Positions 7,765 through 15,765 of a stretch of 54,922 nucleotides of DNA are shown in pieces. The notes beneath the pieces are model-generated. The model was not told the origin of the DNA. It saw only the letters and a list, made by a program, of their open reading frames with translations, and did no database searches. Source of the DNA: Terriglobia bacterium. GTDB taxonomy: Bacteria; Acidobacteriota; Terriglobia; Acidiferrales; UBA7541. The first letter of the stretch is position 1. The number at the start of each line of letters is the position of its first letter. The stretch lies in the NCBI GenBank assembly GCA_020072805.1, contig JAIQGC010000012.1, forward strand, positions 1-54,922, given 5' to 3'. The translations under genes were made by a program, and so were the position numbers.

Positions 7765-7784
7765 CCTCCCTTATACTCATACGC

Positions 7785-7814
7785 TAGACAGCTCATATAC
7801 TTATGTGCTAGAAT
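7785..7814 (+). promoter_or_regulatory. Sigma-70-like promoter for the 7833 small-gene pair
   Basis: TAGACA at 7785-7790 and TAGAAT at 7809-7814 with an 18-base spacer. The RBS GGAGG (7822-7826) and the ATG at 7833 follow at sensible distances. The motif gctaga occurs at both boxes, so a repressor could also bind here. Confidence 0.45.
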
Positions 7815-7832
7815 GCTTACTGGAGGTGTTCT

Positions 7833-8078
7833 ATGAGCAGCAAGAGACAGTTGGTTCCGGTGAGCGAGCGTGCAATCGTTCAGCGTTTGAATCGCGCGAT
7901 GGGCAAGGAAGGTTTGCGACTGAAGAAGGCGCGGAGCACGCAGACGGAGACGAGCGTCGGCGAGTGGTACGTCATCGACATCACTCGAAACTTCGTGGCG
8001 CAGCAGGATGTTGATCTTGCCAAGCTGGCGAAGAAATGGAAAGTGCTTGCGGCATGGGAAACGGTCGGTGACTTATGA
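7833..8078 (+). CDS. Small conserved-looking protein of mobile elements, unknown
   Basis: 81 residues: MSSKRQLVPVSERAIVQRLNRAM, a basic stretch with LKKARS, then GEWYVIDITRNFVAQQDVDLAKLAKKWKVLAAWE. The layout (short helix-rich N-terminus, YVID strand, closing VDL-xx-L helix and W-E) recalls small hypothetical proteins seen on phages and plasmids, but I cannot name one. Strong RBS GGAGG and its own promoter. Its stop overlaps the next ATG (ATGA). Confidence 0.6.
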   Translation: MSSKRQLVPVSERAIVQRLNRAMGKEGLRLKKARSTQTETSVGEWYVIDITRNFVAQQDVDLAKLAKKWKVLAAWETVGDL

Positions 8079-8173
8079 AAAAGCAGCCGAAGATCCAGAC
8101 GGTGAAGGTTACTGTGATTAAAGAGCAGCCCAAGGCGCGGACGATCATTGTCCACGTCCGTAAAACTCTCTAG
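8075..8173 (+). CDS. 32-residue basic peptide, coupled to upstream gene
   Basis: ATG at 8075 overlaps the previous stop by four bases (ATGA). The product is 32 residues, Lys/Val-rich (MKKQPKIQTVKVTVIKEQP...IIVHVRKTL), alternating hydrophobic and basic as in a beta hairpin. No family recognised; called on the overlap and the clean frame. Confidence 0.38.
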   Translation: MKKQPKIQTVKVTVIKEQPKARTIIVHVRKTL

Positions 8174-8264
8174 AAGTGTTCGTTTCGCGCGTTAGCGCGC
8201 TCGACGCGCGACGATCTCAGCGCGTCTTGAGTCAAAAGAGCATGTTTGCTGCACTCGGCAGGAC

Positions 8265-9215
8265 TTACTTCTTTGCCTTGTGGCACTCAATCAGGAACAC
8301 GATATTCGAGGCCACCAGATGCAGCGCGTACGCGGCGAAGTGCAGCGGGATTTCTACCGGCGTCACACCTTGCCCATGGCGGCTCGTGCGATTGGCAAGG
8401 GTCGGAAGCCCGGATTCCATTGCGGAACGCAGTCCGCCAAAGTGGGTCTCCAATTCAGGGGGCACAAGCCCGTTCGTGAACAGAATGTCCATCAGCGGTT
8501 TGGCAGTATCCTTCGGCCCATATGACCACTTCCGCATGGTGCAGATCGACTTCATCGTGCTCTCAAATGCCTTCAAGGCTTCCGCGATAGCTTGCTTGTT
8601 GTCGCCCTTACGATGATGGTCGAACGCGCGCATGAACTCATCAGCTGGGCCGCTGAACCCTGTCTCGTTCAACAGGGCAAGCGCGGGCTTCACTGCCTCC
8701 GCATGTAGAAACTGCGAGTCAACGCGGATGATGTCACCGCTGATGTACTGGTATCCAATTCCATGCTCACGAAAGCGAACGTTTAGATCCTCGATTGCCT
8801 CATTAGCACTCAGTTTGATGCACGCTTCCTGTTGCTGATACGGATTAAAGTCGCGGGCAAATCGGTCGATTACTTTAAAAGACAGCTCGATGATGTCAAG
8901 CGTCCCATCTGTATCCGCGGTCATTAGGTATTGAATGCAGCGTTCCTCCGGGTCGCTGTCGGACTGACCGATCGCCCACAACCCCTTCTCCTCGGCCATT
9001 GTTTTCTGAATCAACTCCCACAACTCAGATGCCGGAGACGCCTCTCCGTGGGTATAGTAGCCGGTAGGGCGGAACCAACGACCAAGAGCGGCGCGCCAAA
9101 TGTGAGCAACTTGAATCTTGAATGGCTGAGGGATCGCGTCGTATTGATACACATCGGGTTTGCCCTGCGACTCCTGCCGCTTCTTGCGCTTCGAGAAGAG
9201 ATCAAAGATTGCCAT
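8265..9215 (-). CDS. AbiJ-N4/HEPN-like abortive-infection family protein
   Basis: 316 residues. The opening MAIFDLFSKRKKR...PDVYQYDAIPQPFKIQVAHIWRAALG matches proteins carrying the AbiJ N-terminal domain 4 (the STM4504/CBY_0614 group). The C-terminal half is helical and HEPN-like, with DEFMRAFDHHRKGDNKQAIAEALKAFESTMK and the motif ANRTSRHGQG, similar to the Arg-x(n)-His site of HEPN RNases. Such proteins act in abortive infection, probably by cutting RNA. It is transcribed against the capsid operon and is the last gene before tRNA-Val, a usual position for defence cargo on phage satellites. Family call fairly good; antiviral role inferred. Confidence 0.68.
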   Translation of the reverse strand: MAIFDLFSKRKKRQESQGKPDVYQYDAIPQPFKIQVAHIWRAALGRWFRPTGYYTHGEASPASELWELIQKTMAEEKGLWAIGQSDSDPEERCIQYLMTADTDGTLDIIELSFKVIDRFARDFNPYQQQEACIKLSANEAIEDLNVRFREHGIGYQYISGDIIRVDSQFLHAEAVKPALALLNETGFSGPADEFMRAFDHHRKGDNKQAIAEALKAFESTMKSICTMRKWSYGPKDTAKPLMDILFTNGLVPPELETHFGGLRSAMESGLPTLANRTSRHGQGVTPVEIPLHFAAYALHLVASNIVFLIECHKAKK

Positions 9216-9400
9216 TGAAAGTTATACTCGCCTCCAGTGTAACAGCAATACACCGCGCGTCGGCCCGCACACTGTGGATAAGCAGGTGGTCACACCAGTG
9301 GCTACCTCGCTGGAAGTAGCTACCGAGCTTAAACCAGCCTTAAACCGAAACCCGGCGCGTCGCCCTCGGACTCTTAAAAACTGCTGTTTTATTGGGTATT
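9216..9400. other. Gene-free edge of the phage-like element beside tRNA-Val
   Basis: No gene. It holds the upstream region of the AbiJ-like gene, short repeats (ggctacctcg / gtagctaccgag at about 9299-9328 and a twice-occurring ttaaacc at 9330-9346), and runs to the CCA end of tRNA-Val. If the element integrated at this tRNA, the attachment core should be at about 9401-9425. No second copy of that core is seen in the window. Confidence 0.35.
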
Positions 9401-9477
9401 TGGTGGGCAGTGCAGGGCTCGAACCTGCGACCTCCTGCTTGTAAGGCAGGCGCTCTAACCAACTGAGCTAACCGCCC
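9401..9477 (-). tRNA. tRNA-Val (anticodon UAC)
   Basis: Read on the minus strand: GGGCGGT acceptor pairing with ACTGCCC (one G-U), D arm GCTCAGTTGGTTAGAGC, anticodon arm CCTGC-CTTACAA-GCAGG with anticodon TAC, and T arm GCAGG-TTCGAGC-CCTGC, ending in an encoded CCA. The 3' end faces the phage-like element, so this tRNA is the likely integration site of that element. Confidence 0.93.
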
Positions 9478-9620
9478 TTCCCGTACTTTATCTACACTAC
9501 CGTAAGCCTCATCAGCGGTCAACGCGGCCCTCCGCCCCTGTTTCCGCCGTCCTTTCCTTGCACTTTCCCGCCTCCCCCAGTACACTCTTGTTTTGCCGTT
9601 GCGCACAGGATGGAACCCGG

Positions 9621-9911
9621 ATGCTGCTCTCTCGTGATTTCGTCGCCTACATCTCCACCGAAGCCGTCAAGCGCCTGGTGGAATCGGAAATGATTGAAAT
9701 CAAGGACAGCAAAGCCACCGAAGCCGTGGCCCTGCGCGTCCGTCACGCCATGCAGGAGGAGCTCTCCATCGAGGATCGCCTCAACGACGAAGTCCGCGAG
9801 ATTCTCATGCAGCACCAGGAAGAAATGCGCCGCACTGGCGTCTCATATCAGGAAATGTTCAAGAAGGCCAAGCAGCAGCTCGCTCGCGACCGCAAGCTGA
9901 TTTTGCGCTGA
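9621..9911 (+). CDS. DUF507 family protein, copy 1
   Basis: 96 residues from the ATG at 9621 (MLLSRDFVAYISTEAVKRLV). Two helical blocks, VESEMIEIKDSKATEAVALRVRHAM and LSIEDRLNDEVREILMQHQEEMRRTGVSYQEMFKKAK, match the DUF507 layout. A paralogue follows 67 bases downstream. Role unknown; the family occurs in Acidobacteriota and deltaproteobacteria-like lineages. An in-frame upstream extension to 9558 exists but looks non-coding. Confidence 0.75.
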   Translation: MLLSRDFVAYISTEAVKRLVESEMIEIKDSKATEAVALRVRHAMQEELSIEDRLNDEVREILMQHQEEMRRTGVSYQEMFKKAKQQLARDRKLILR

Positions 9912-9978
9912 GGGAGCAGGGAAGTCGTTTCGCTGGACCGGTTTTACCTTTGCAGTTTTCAGGAGCTCAGGAAGAGGA

Positions 9979-10284
9979 ATGCGACTCAGCCGCGAAAAAA
10001 TCATCCGCCTCTCGCACCAGATTACCGACGTCCTGGTCGCCAGCCCGGATGTGGATTTCATCGAAGACCGCGAAACCATTCGCAACCAGGTCATCAGCAT
10101 CCTCCAGGCCCTCATGCGCGAAGAGGAAAAAGTCGACGCCGAGGTCCGCAAGAAGATTACCTCGCAGAAAAAGGAAATCCTCGAAGGCAGCGAGGAGTGG
10201 GACGTCCTCTTCCGCAAATACTACGCCGAGGAAATGCGCCGCATCGGCGTTCCCCACCTCGCCGAAGAGCCCCGCCGCAGCTGA
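9979..10284 (+). CDS. DUF507 family protein, copy 2
   Basis: 101 residues, MRLSREKIIRLSHQITDVLVASPDVDFIEDRETIRNQVISILQALMREEEKVDAEVRKKI and a closing EWDVLFRKYYAEEMRRIGV. It shares the opening (R-L/D-x-F/I-xx-I/L-S), the E-E-x-x-D/x-x-D-x-E-V-R block and the E-M-R-R-x-G-V ending with copy 1. RBS GGAAGAGG directly before the ATG. The two genes are probably a duplicated operon of unknown function. Confidence 0.75.
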   Translation: MRLSREKIIRLSHQITDVLVASPDVDFIEDRETIRNQVISILQALMREEEKVDAEVRKKITSQKKEILEGSEEWDVLFRKYYAEEMRRIGVPHLAEEPRRS

Positions 10285-10644
10285 TTTTTTTCTCTCTTGC
10301 CGGATGCCAACCCCGATTTCTCACATGACTCACGCGATAGGGGCGGAGCTTGCTCCGTCCGCTGCGGCTTTAGCACGATTGCCCCTTCAGCCGCAAACGT
10401 CGCAGCATAGTTCGATCTCCCGCTGGAAAATTACCCTAACTTCTGTAGCCGCCCTCTTCAGAGGGCGGGCCTTCCTTCCCCGTCCGCGCAGACCTGCCCT
10501 TCCTCGCAACAAGATCGGGCCAAGACCGTTCCGTCGTTTTCGCCAAAAGCACGCGGCCAACTTTGCAAACCACCGGAAAACAGGAAAGGCGCCCACCGGG
10601 CGCCTTTCCTGTCGCTCTTTCAATTTATTTGCGCCGCGCATTTC
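10285..10644. other. Convergent intergenic region with palindromes and a shared terminator
   Basis: No gene in 360 bases. It contains a dispersed-type palindrome GGGGCGGAGCTTGCTCCGTCC at about 10340-10360, a second one GCCGCCCTCTTCAGAGGGCGGGC near 10449-10471, and a strong hairpin at 10583-10609. Both flanking genes end here. Confidence 0.6.
10583..10609. terminator. Bidirectional Rho-independent terminator
   Basis: GGAAAGGCGCCC-ACC-GGGCGCCTTTCC: a perfect 12-bp stem. On the plus strand it is followed by a T-rich tgtcgctctttcaattt; on the minus strand by tgttttcc. It separates the DUF507 pair from the convergent M48 peptidase gene. Confidence 0.75.
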
Positions 10645-11970
10645 CTACGGCGAATCCGGCCGCCGCTTCAGTGTGGGCCGGTCGTCGTCGCTCGCCGGGT
10701 CGCTGCCGGTCCCGTTCGCCGGCTGCGTCTTCTTGTCCTTCTGCTTCTCCGTCTTGGTGCGCAGCGTCGGCTTGCTCGGGTCGTTGTCCTTGGCCTTGCG
10801 CGCGTAGGTCAGTCCCCGCAGCCGCGCCTTCACCTGATCGAACTCCGATGTGGTGACGATGTATTCGGCCCGCGCCGGCAGGATTCGCGCGATTTCCTTC
10901 TGCGTATTGGCGATGCGTTCCGGCGTCGGCGGATGGCTCGAAAATACTTTGGGAATCGTTCCCGGACGCCGCCGTTCATCGGCCTGGATCCGCTCGAAAA
11001 AAGTCACGTAGGAATTCGGGTCGTAACCGGTCTTGTACATGTACTGCAGTCCCAGAAAATCCGCTTCCCGCTCCGCATCCCGCGAAAACTTCAGATACGT
11101 GATGGGCAGCATGAAGTTCATGCCCTGATAGATTCCATAGCCGGCCCACCCGCCCGGCCCCAGAAGAATCAGCGGAATCGTCGCCAATTGGATAATCTGA
11201 CCCTTGGTGTCCTGCTTGGTTCCGTGCCGCGCCGTGACGTGCGAAATCTCGTGCGCCATCACCCCGGCCAGTTCCGACTCCTCCTGCGCCCGCAGGATCA
11301 ATCCGCTGTTCACGTAGAAAAATCCGCCCGGCAGCGCGAACGCGTTCACTTCGTCGGAGTCAATCACCTTGATGGTGAAGGGAACTCGCGCATCCGAATT
11401 CCTCACCAGGTTTTGACCCACCCGGTTCACGTACTCGGTCACAATCGGATCGTCCACCAGCTTGGCCGTGCGCTCCACCTGCTGCGCCAGTTGTTTTCCC
11501 AGGCTGATTTCTCGCTCCAGGGAATAAAAATTCATTCCCTTGCCGACGTCCCGGTTCCCGATCGCGTCCACGTCTTCTTTTGAATTCTTGGGATTCACCT
11601 GCGACTGCTGCGTCACTGGCTGCTGCGCCGGCGCAGCTGCCTGCGCGGGCGCCGGATTCGCTCCCTGCGCTCCCGCTGTCCCGCTCGCTTGTCCCGCTGC
11701 TGTTGCGTTAGGCTGTCCGGCCGCTGGCTGTGCCGGAGCCTGCGTCCCATTCTGCTTCGTGCCGTCCTGCGCTGCCGGGGCATCCGCCGGCTTTGCCGTA
11801 TCCGCAGTCTTCGGCGCATCGGGCGCCTTGGCCGCAGGCTGCTCCTGCTTCGGCGGCTGTGCCGCTAGCGCGGGCTCCTGCGCTTGCGCGCCTTGTGCCA
11901 CTCCACAAACCGGCCACACCACCAGCGCCGCCAGCGCCCAACCCGCTATGTTTCGCTGGATTAAACTCAT
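10645..11970 (-). CDS. M48-family zinc metallopeptidase, exported
   Basis: 441 residues from the ATG at 11970. Residues 1-30 form a signal peptide (WALAALVVWPVCGVAQGAQA). A low-complexity Ala/Pro/Gln linker fills about 31-125. The M48 domain follows, with the zinc motif H240-E241-I-S-H244 in VMAHEISHVTARHG and the downstream third ligand in FSRDAEREADFLGLQYM; a short basic tail closes the protein. M48 peptidases of this type (BepA/LoiP-like) act in periplasmic quality control of outer-membrane proteins. No TPR segment is seen, unlike BepA. An upstream ATG at 12009 would put 13 residues before a good signal peptide, so 11970 is preferred. Confidence 0.85.
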   Translation of the reverse strand: MSLIQRNIAGWALAALVVWPVCGVAQGAQAQEPALAAQPPKQEQPAAKAPDAPKTADTAKPADAPAAQDGTKQNGTQAPAQPAAGQPNATAAGQASGTAGAQGANPAPAQAAAPAQQPVTQQSQVNPKNSKEDVDAIGNRDVGKGMNFYSLEREISLGKQLAQQVERTAKLVDDPIVTEYVNRVGQNLVRNSDARVPFTIKVIDSDEVNAFALPGGFFYVNSGLILRAQEESELAGVMAHEISHVTARHGTKQDTKGQIIQLATIPLILLGPGGWAGYGIYQGMNFMLPITYLKFSRDAEREADFLGLQYMYKTGYDPNSYVTFFERIQADERRRPGTIPKVFSSHPPTPERIANTQKEIARILPARAEYIVTTSEFDQVKARLRGLTYARKAKDNDPSKPTLRTKTEKQKDKKTQPANGTGSDPASDDDRPTLKRRPDSP

Positions 11971-12162
11971 AGGCCTACCCCCGCAGTGTCCATCCCATCC
12001 AGTATACATCCGGTTCTTAGGCGCACCGCCCCCTCGAACCCTTCCGTTCCTATGATGTACACCCGCTCCGGAAGGTTTCCTCCGTTTTCCTGACTCTAAC
12101 CATTAGTCCCGCCGGGTTGCGGCTCCCCTCCGTACCCGTTAGAATGAATCACTGCTCATTGC

Positions 12163-12237
12163 AGGGGCGTAGCTCAGTGGTAGAGCAGCGGCCTTTTAAG
12201 CCGAAGGTCGTGGGTTCAATCCCCACCGCCCCTACCA
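12163..12237 (+). tRNA. tRNA-Lys (anticodon UUU)
   Basis: Acceptor AGGGGCG pairs with CGCCCCT, D arm GCTCAGTGGTAGAGC, anticodon loop CTTTTAA (anticodon TTT), T arm GTGGG-TTCAATC-CCCAC, encoded CCA at 12235-12237. The last 23 bases are duplicated at 19460-19482, making this gene the attachment site of the island that starts immediately downstream. Confidence 0.94.
12215..12237. repeat. attL core, 3' end of tRNA-Lys
   Basis: 23 bases running from the T loop to the CCA of tRNA-Lys (starting ttcaatcccc, ending ccctacca). The identical 23-mer is at 19460-19482 in the same orientation. The flanking bases differ on both sides, giving a clean core typical of tyrosine-recombinase integration into a tRNA gene. 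Confidence 0.88.
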
Positions 12238-12260
12238 GCAACTTGTTTTCTTAGAACAAC

Positions 12261-13463
12261 TTAGTTTACGGGCACAGTCGTTGAATTGTTGATATCAACA
12301 ATTGGAATCAACAGTTCAGGCCGGGCAATCTTCTGCGCCAGCGCGGCGACTGCGTTTCTTTGGCTATCCCCAACAACATGACCATAGCGGCCTAGCGTGA
12401 TTCTTGCGTCCGAGTGCCGCATCTGCGCTTGGACAACGGTGAGAGGTGCCCCGCTATCGATTAGCTCAGACGCGACGCCGTGGCGTATTGCGTGGAAGCC
12501 ACAGCGAGGAATCTTCAGCGTATCGAGGATTGGGTGCAGTTTTTTCTCCCGAAGTTTATTCGCAGAATACGGTTTGCCATTCCGATTGCAGAACAGCAAC
12601 CCGGTTTCATTCTGCCGCCATTTGCTGACCAGGAAGTCCTTCAGCCGAGATTCGAGCGCCGCAGGCATGGGCAAGTCTGCAATGCTTGCTCTACTTTTCG
12701 TAGTTTGCAGAATGCCCATGTAGACCGAGCGTCGAATTTGAATCACTCGTTTCCGGAAGTCCAGGTCAGACACCAACAATCCAAGCGCCTCCCCGATCCT
12801 CAGCCCGGTCATCGATAGCACCGTGAGCAAGGTGGCAAACGGTTCGTCCGCCGCCTCGATCACTTGTTGCATCTGATCTGCACTGAGGAATGGAGACTCC
12901 TTTGAGATAGCCACTCGGGGAAGCGCCAAATCCGACATCGACACTTCGGGGGCAGAATATCCCCAGGAGCGTGCAGTCCGCAAAACGGATGAGAGAGTCA
13001 AAAGGATGTTCTCAATCGTCTTGCGCGTACGTTCCCCAACCGAAAGGTCTGTAGCAAAGGATTGAAGGGTCTTCGTGCCTAATTCGGTGAGTCGCTTTTG
13101 TCCAAGCCGAGGCAGAATGTGGTGCCGTATATGAGATTCAGCGGCCCGCATAGTGCTCGGTTTCAGACTTCCGGCGATGTGCTTTCGCCACTCTTTGATG
13201 ACTTCGTCCACGGTCCGACCCACTTTAGGAGTGGCTGGGACAAAGGCGTTGACACCGTCGAGGTACGGCTGGAATGCAGCCAATGCAGCGCGGTGCGACA
13301 TCTGTGCGATGTCACCGAGAGTTATGCCGCGTTGCATTCGTTTTATCATCCCATCCGACTGGCGAACATCCTGGCGGAACAAGCCAACCCACTTTTCACC
13401 GCGTTTGACAAGACAACCTCTTTGGAACCGTCTTTGTGGCACAGTACGTCTCCCTGTGCTCAT
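12261..13463 (-). CDS. Tyrosine-recombinase integrase of the island
   Basis: 400 residues from the ATG at 13463 (MSTGRRTVPQRRFQRGCLVKRG). An N-terminal AP2-like/arm-binding segment (VKRGEKWVGLF-RQDV), a core-binding SAM-like domain (about 85-165) and a catalytic domain follow. Catalytic residues are placed at Arg222 (MTGLRIGEAL), His324 and Arg327 (FHAIRHG), His350 (QMRHSD) and Tyr360 (LGRYGH). It sits right next to attL with its 3' end toward the tRNA, as in most tRNA islands, and should carry out integration and excision. In-frame codons upstream to 13601 are unlikely to be used. Confidence 0.88.
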   Translation of the reverse strand: MSTGRRTVPQRRFQRGCLVKRGEKWVGLFRQDVRQSDGMIKRMQRGITLGDIAQMSHRAALAAFQPYLDGVNAFVPATPKVGRTVDEVIKEWRKHIAGSLKPSTMRAAESHIRHHILPRLGQKRLTELGTKTLQSFATDLSVGERTRKTIENILLTLSSVLRTARSWGYSAPEVSMSDLALPRVAISKESPFLSADQMQQVIEAADEPFATLLTVLSMTGLRIGEALGLLVSDLDFRKRVIQIRRSVYMGILQTTKSRASIADLPMPAALESRLKDFLVSKWRQNETGLLFCNRNGKPYSANKLREKKLHPILDTLKIPRCGFHAIRHGVASELIDSGAPLTVVQAQMRHSDARITLGRYGHVVGDSQRNAVAALAQKIARPELLIPIVDINNSTTVPVN

Positions 13464-13921
13464 CGCTGACGGCGTTGCTGACGCGAACTGTAGCACACCG
13501 TCCGTTGGCAGGGAACCAACGGTCTGGTGCTGTTCGTGAGCGGTTTCCCGCGCCTCAGCAACCTGGAAAGAAACACGGCAGGACATGCTAAAGCGCCCCA
13601 TCTTTCCAGATCGGGAGCGCTGCCCTCAATAGGGCGATTGGGCATGCATCTCCGAGGGCTTTTTGGAAAGGCGGGGACTCAAAATAGCTGAGCATTTCGA
13701 CCCCGAAGGGCTTCAAATCCTCGACAGCCTCAAAGCGTTCGTTCGTCGGATGCTCTGCCGCCTCATGGAGCGCGCCCAGGCCGATATAACGCAGCTTTAG
13801 TTCAGTTCGGGGCTCATCGCGGCCTCCAAAGCAGTCATATTGGGGGTCATATTGTTTATTTCTATAACGTTTCGGCAAGCGAGCGTGGGGGACGCAGCCG
13901 CTAACGTTTGGGAGGGCGGCG
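13464..13921. other. Region between integrase and RIT element, with a minus-strand relic frame
   Basis: No intact gene. On the minus strand from about 13803 to 13588 an open frame reads ELKLRYIGLGALHEAAEHPTNE..., which looks like genuine protein but has no start of its own. Its upstream part may lie beyond the RIT element, where minus-strand bases before 16850 read LRVLKRQELKL in the matching frame. This suggests a small gene cut by the RIT insertion. The RIT operon's promoter should lie in 13804-13921. Confidence 0.4.
13792..13803. repeat. Direct repeat cagctttagttc, left of the RIT element
   Basis: A 12-base sequence found again in the same orientation at 16839-16850. The two copies enclose the three recombinase genes and the terminal palindrome and lie about 3.05 kb apart. 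They may be the target/attachment duplication of the RIT element. Confidence 0.5.
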
Positions 13922-14860
13922 ATGAGGAGATGGGACCGGTTACTGGACTCGTATATCGAAGAATACCGCGCGAGGGGAGTCAGTCCACAGTCGGTGGCGT
14001 ACACCGAGGCACGGCTGAACCGGTGGGGACGATGGCTCAAAGGGCGTCGCCCACGCATTGGGATCGAGCGCATTGATGCCGAGATGATCACGCGCTACAT
14101 GGCGAACTGCTCGAGTTTTCGCGCCAAGGCGACAGTGTACGCGACGCTGAGCACGATGCGGGGCTTCGGTGACTACCTGGTGCGCTTGGGTCTGTGGAAG
14201 ATCAACCCGTTGCGCTGGATGAAAGGCCCGAAGGTCACACCCTACAGTCGCCTACCGAAACGCATCGATCACGCCCACATGGAAGCGATGTGGCGCGAAG
14301 CGGCGAATCGCCACGGCGGATACACTTCCCATTTGTGGGTAACGGTGCTGGCGATGCTGTACGGCACCGGTCTTCGCCGCGGCGAGCTAGAGCGGCTGAA
14401 CCTCGATGCGTTTGATCGCACGGAAGGAACCTTGCGCATCGATGGTCGCAAGACGGGACAGGAGCGCTGTGTGCCGTTACCTGAGATGGTGCTGCGGTGT
14501 CTCGAAGCGTATCTGCCACTTCGCCACAACCAGCTGGAAGAAGCAGGATTATGTGGCGAGTGCGCCCTGTTGGTGAGCCGCAGTGGCAAGCGTCTCATGG
14601 GGGGTGCGATCAGCAATGGTATCCACGCTATCTCGCGCCGCGCGCAAGTGCCGATCCATAGTCTGCATCAGTTTCGGCATAGCTGTGCGTCAGATCTGCT
14701 GGAGTCTGGCGTGCACCTGGCCCAGGTGCAACGCATCCTGGGACATTGCGGTATAGGGACCACCGTGCGTTATGTGCACATCGCCGATCCGCAGCGTCGT
14801 GCCGCGATGACCCTCCATCCCATCAACGATTGGTTGCCCCAACAGAAGGTGATCGCATGA
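13922..14860 (+). CDS. RIT recombinase 1 (tyrosine recombinase)
   Basis: 312 residues. The N-terminal core-binding domain covers about 1-105 (MRRWDRLLDSYIEEYRARGVSPQS). The catalytic domain has Arg152 (GTGLRRGEL), His249 and Arg252 (LHQFRHSCA), His275 (ILGHCG) and Tyr284 (TVRYVH). All catalytic positions are present. First gene of the trio; its stop overlaps the ATG of the second gene. In RIT elements the three products are thought to act together in strand exchange, but the mechanism is not established. Confidence 0.85.
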   Translation: MRRWDRLLDSYIEEYRARGVSPQSVAYTEARLNRWGRWLKGRRPRIGIERIDAEMITRYMANCSSFRAKATVYATLSTMRGFGDYLVRLGLWKINPLRWMKGPKVTPYSRLPKRIDHAHMEAMWREAANRHGGYTSHLWVTVLAMLYGTGLRRGELERLNLDAFDRTEGTLRIDGRKTGQERCVPLPEMVLRCLEAYLPLRHNQLEEAGLCGECALLVSRSGKRLMGGAISNGIHAISRRAQVPIHSLHQFRHSCASDLLESGVHLAQVQRILGHCGIGTTVRYVHIADPQRRAAMTLHPINDWLPQQKVIA

Positions 14861-15765
14861 AGAAAACGAATACAGCCACGATGGATCCGTTAATCGAGGG
14901 ATACTTCAGTTACCTGGATAAAGTTGGACGCAAGACGCCACGCACAGTTGTGGACGTGCGTTGCACGCTGCGCCGTGCGATTGCTCGGCTTGAACGAGTG
15001 CGTCCCGGCGTTGAGCTGTGGCACCTCAAATTGGAAGATTATTTACATTGGCTTGAGGCCGAGCGGCAGTGTGGTTGCACCGAAAGCAGCCTGGCGAAGT
15101 ATCTCAGCCACGTGCGAGGACTGCTTGAATACGCCTGGCGTAGTGGCCGCGCCGAGCGCAACGTGCTCGATGGATTTAGTTTGCAGCATACGGTCCGGCG
15201 TACGGTGCCGAAGTCGCTCAACTTGGACGAAGCCGAGCGACTGGTGCAAGCCACAACCGCACCCGGGCCTGCCGCACGGCGTGACCGACTGATCATTTTG
15301 CTCCTTTATGGTTGTGGGCTGCGTACCAACGAGTTGTGCACGCTCGATGTTGCGCAGGTCAATCGTGAGCGCCGTGAACTTGTGGTCCTAAGGGCGAAGG
15401 GCGATCGACCGCGCGCGATTCCGATCCCTGAAGCACTCTATACAGAGCTGCTCGCCTATCTGCTGGAGCACGGAAAACGCGGACCACTATTTCGAACCAG
15501 CACTCGTAAACGACGCCTGCGGGCCGGCGATGTGTGCGAGGTTGTGACAGCTGCCGCGACGCGCGCTGGTCTACGCGCCGGCGTCACGCCCCGCACGCTC
15601 CGGCACAGTTTCGCGACTCACTTGATGGACCGTGGCGTCGATCTCGCCATTATTGCCTCACTGATGGGGCATCGCAGTCCGCAGGAGACCGGTGTCTACC
15701 TACATGTCTTGCCCGAGCGGCCACAAGCCGCTGTTCGTACCTTGCCGATCGGAGGCCGCTCATGA
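14857..15765 (+). CDS. RIT recombinase 2 (tyrosine recombinase, atypical box II)
   Basis: 302 residues from the ATG at 14857, which overlaps the previous stop by four bases (ATGA). Catalytic positions: Arg156 (GCGLRTNEL), Arg249 (TPRTLRHSFAT), His272 (MGHRSP), Tyr281 (GVYLHV). The usual His three residues before Arg249 is Arg246, a replacement worth noting. The C-terminus ends with IGGRS-stop overlapping the third gene. The three proteins clearly differ from each other and are not recent duplicates. Confidence 0.85.
   Translation: MKKTNTATMDPLIEGYFSYLDKVGRKTPRTVVDVRCTLRRAIARLERVRPGVELWHLKLEDYLHWLEAERQCGCTESSLAKYLSHVRGLLEYAWRSGRAERNVLDGFSLQHTVRRTVPKSLNLDEAERLVQATTAPGPAARRDRLIILLLYGCGLRTNELCTLDVAQVNRERRELVVLRAKGDRPRAIPIPEALYTELLAYLLEHGKRGPLFRTSTRKRRLRAGDVCEVVTAAATRAGLRAGVTPRTLRHSFATHLMDRGVDLAIIASLMGHRSPQETGVYLHVLPERPQAAVRTLPIGGRS

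Noticed and set aside
1850-9400. A complete prophage
   Set aside because: No portal, protease, large terminase, tail or lysis genes are visible.
9401-9425. A second tRNA-Val att copy inside the window
   Set aside because: I found no repeat of the tRNA-Val 3' end elsewhere; the other border is probably lost beyond the junction near 1850.
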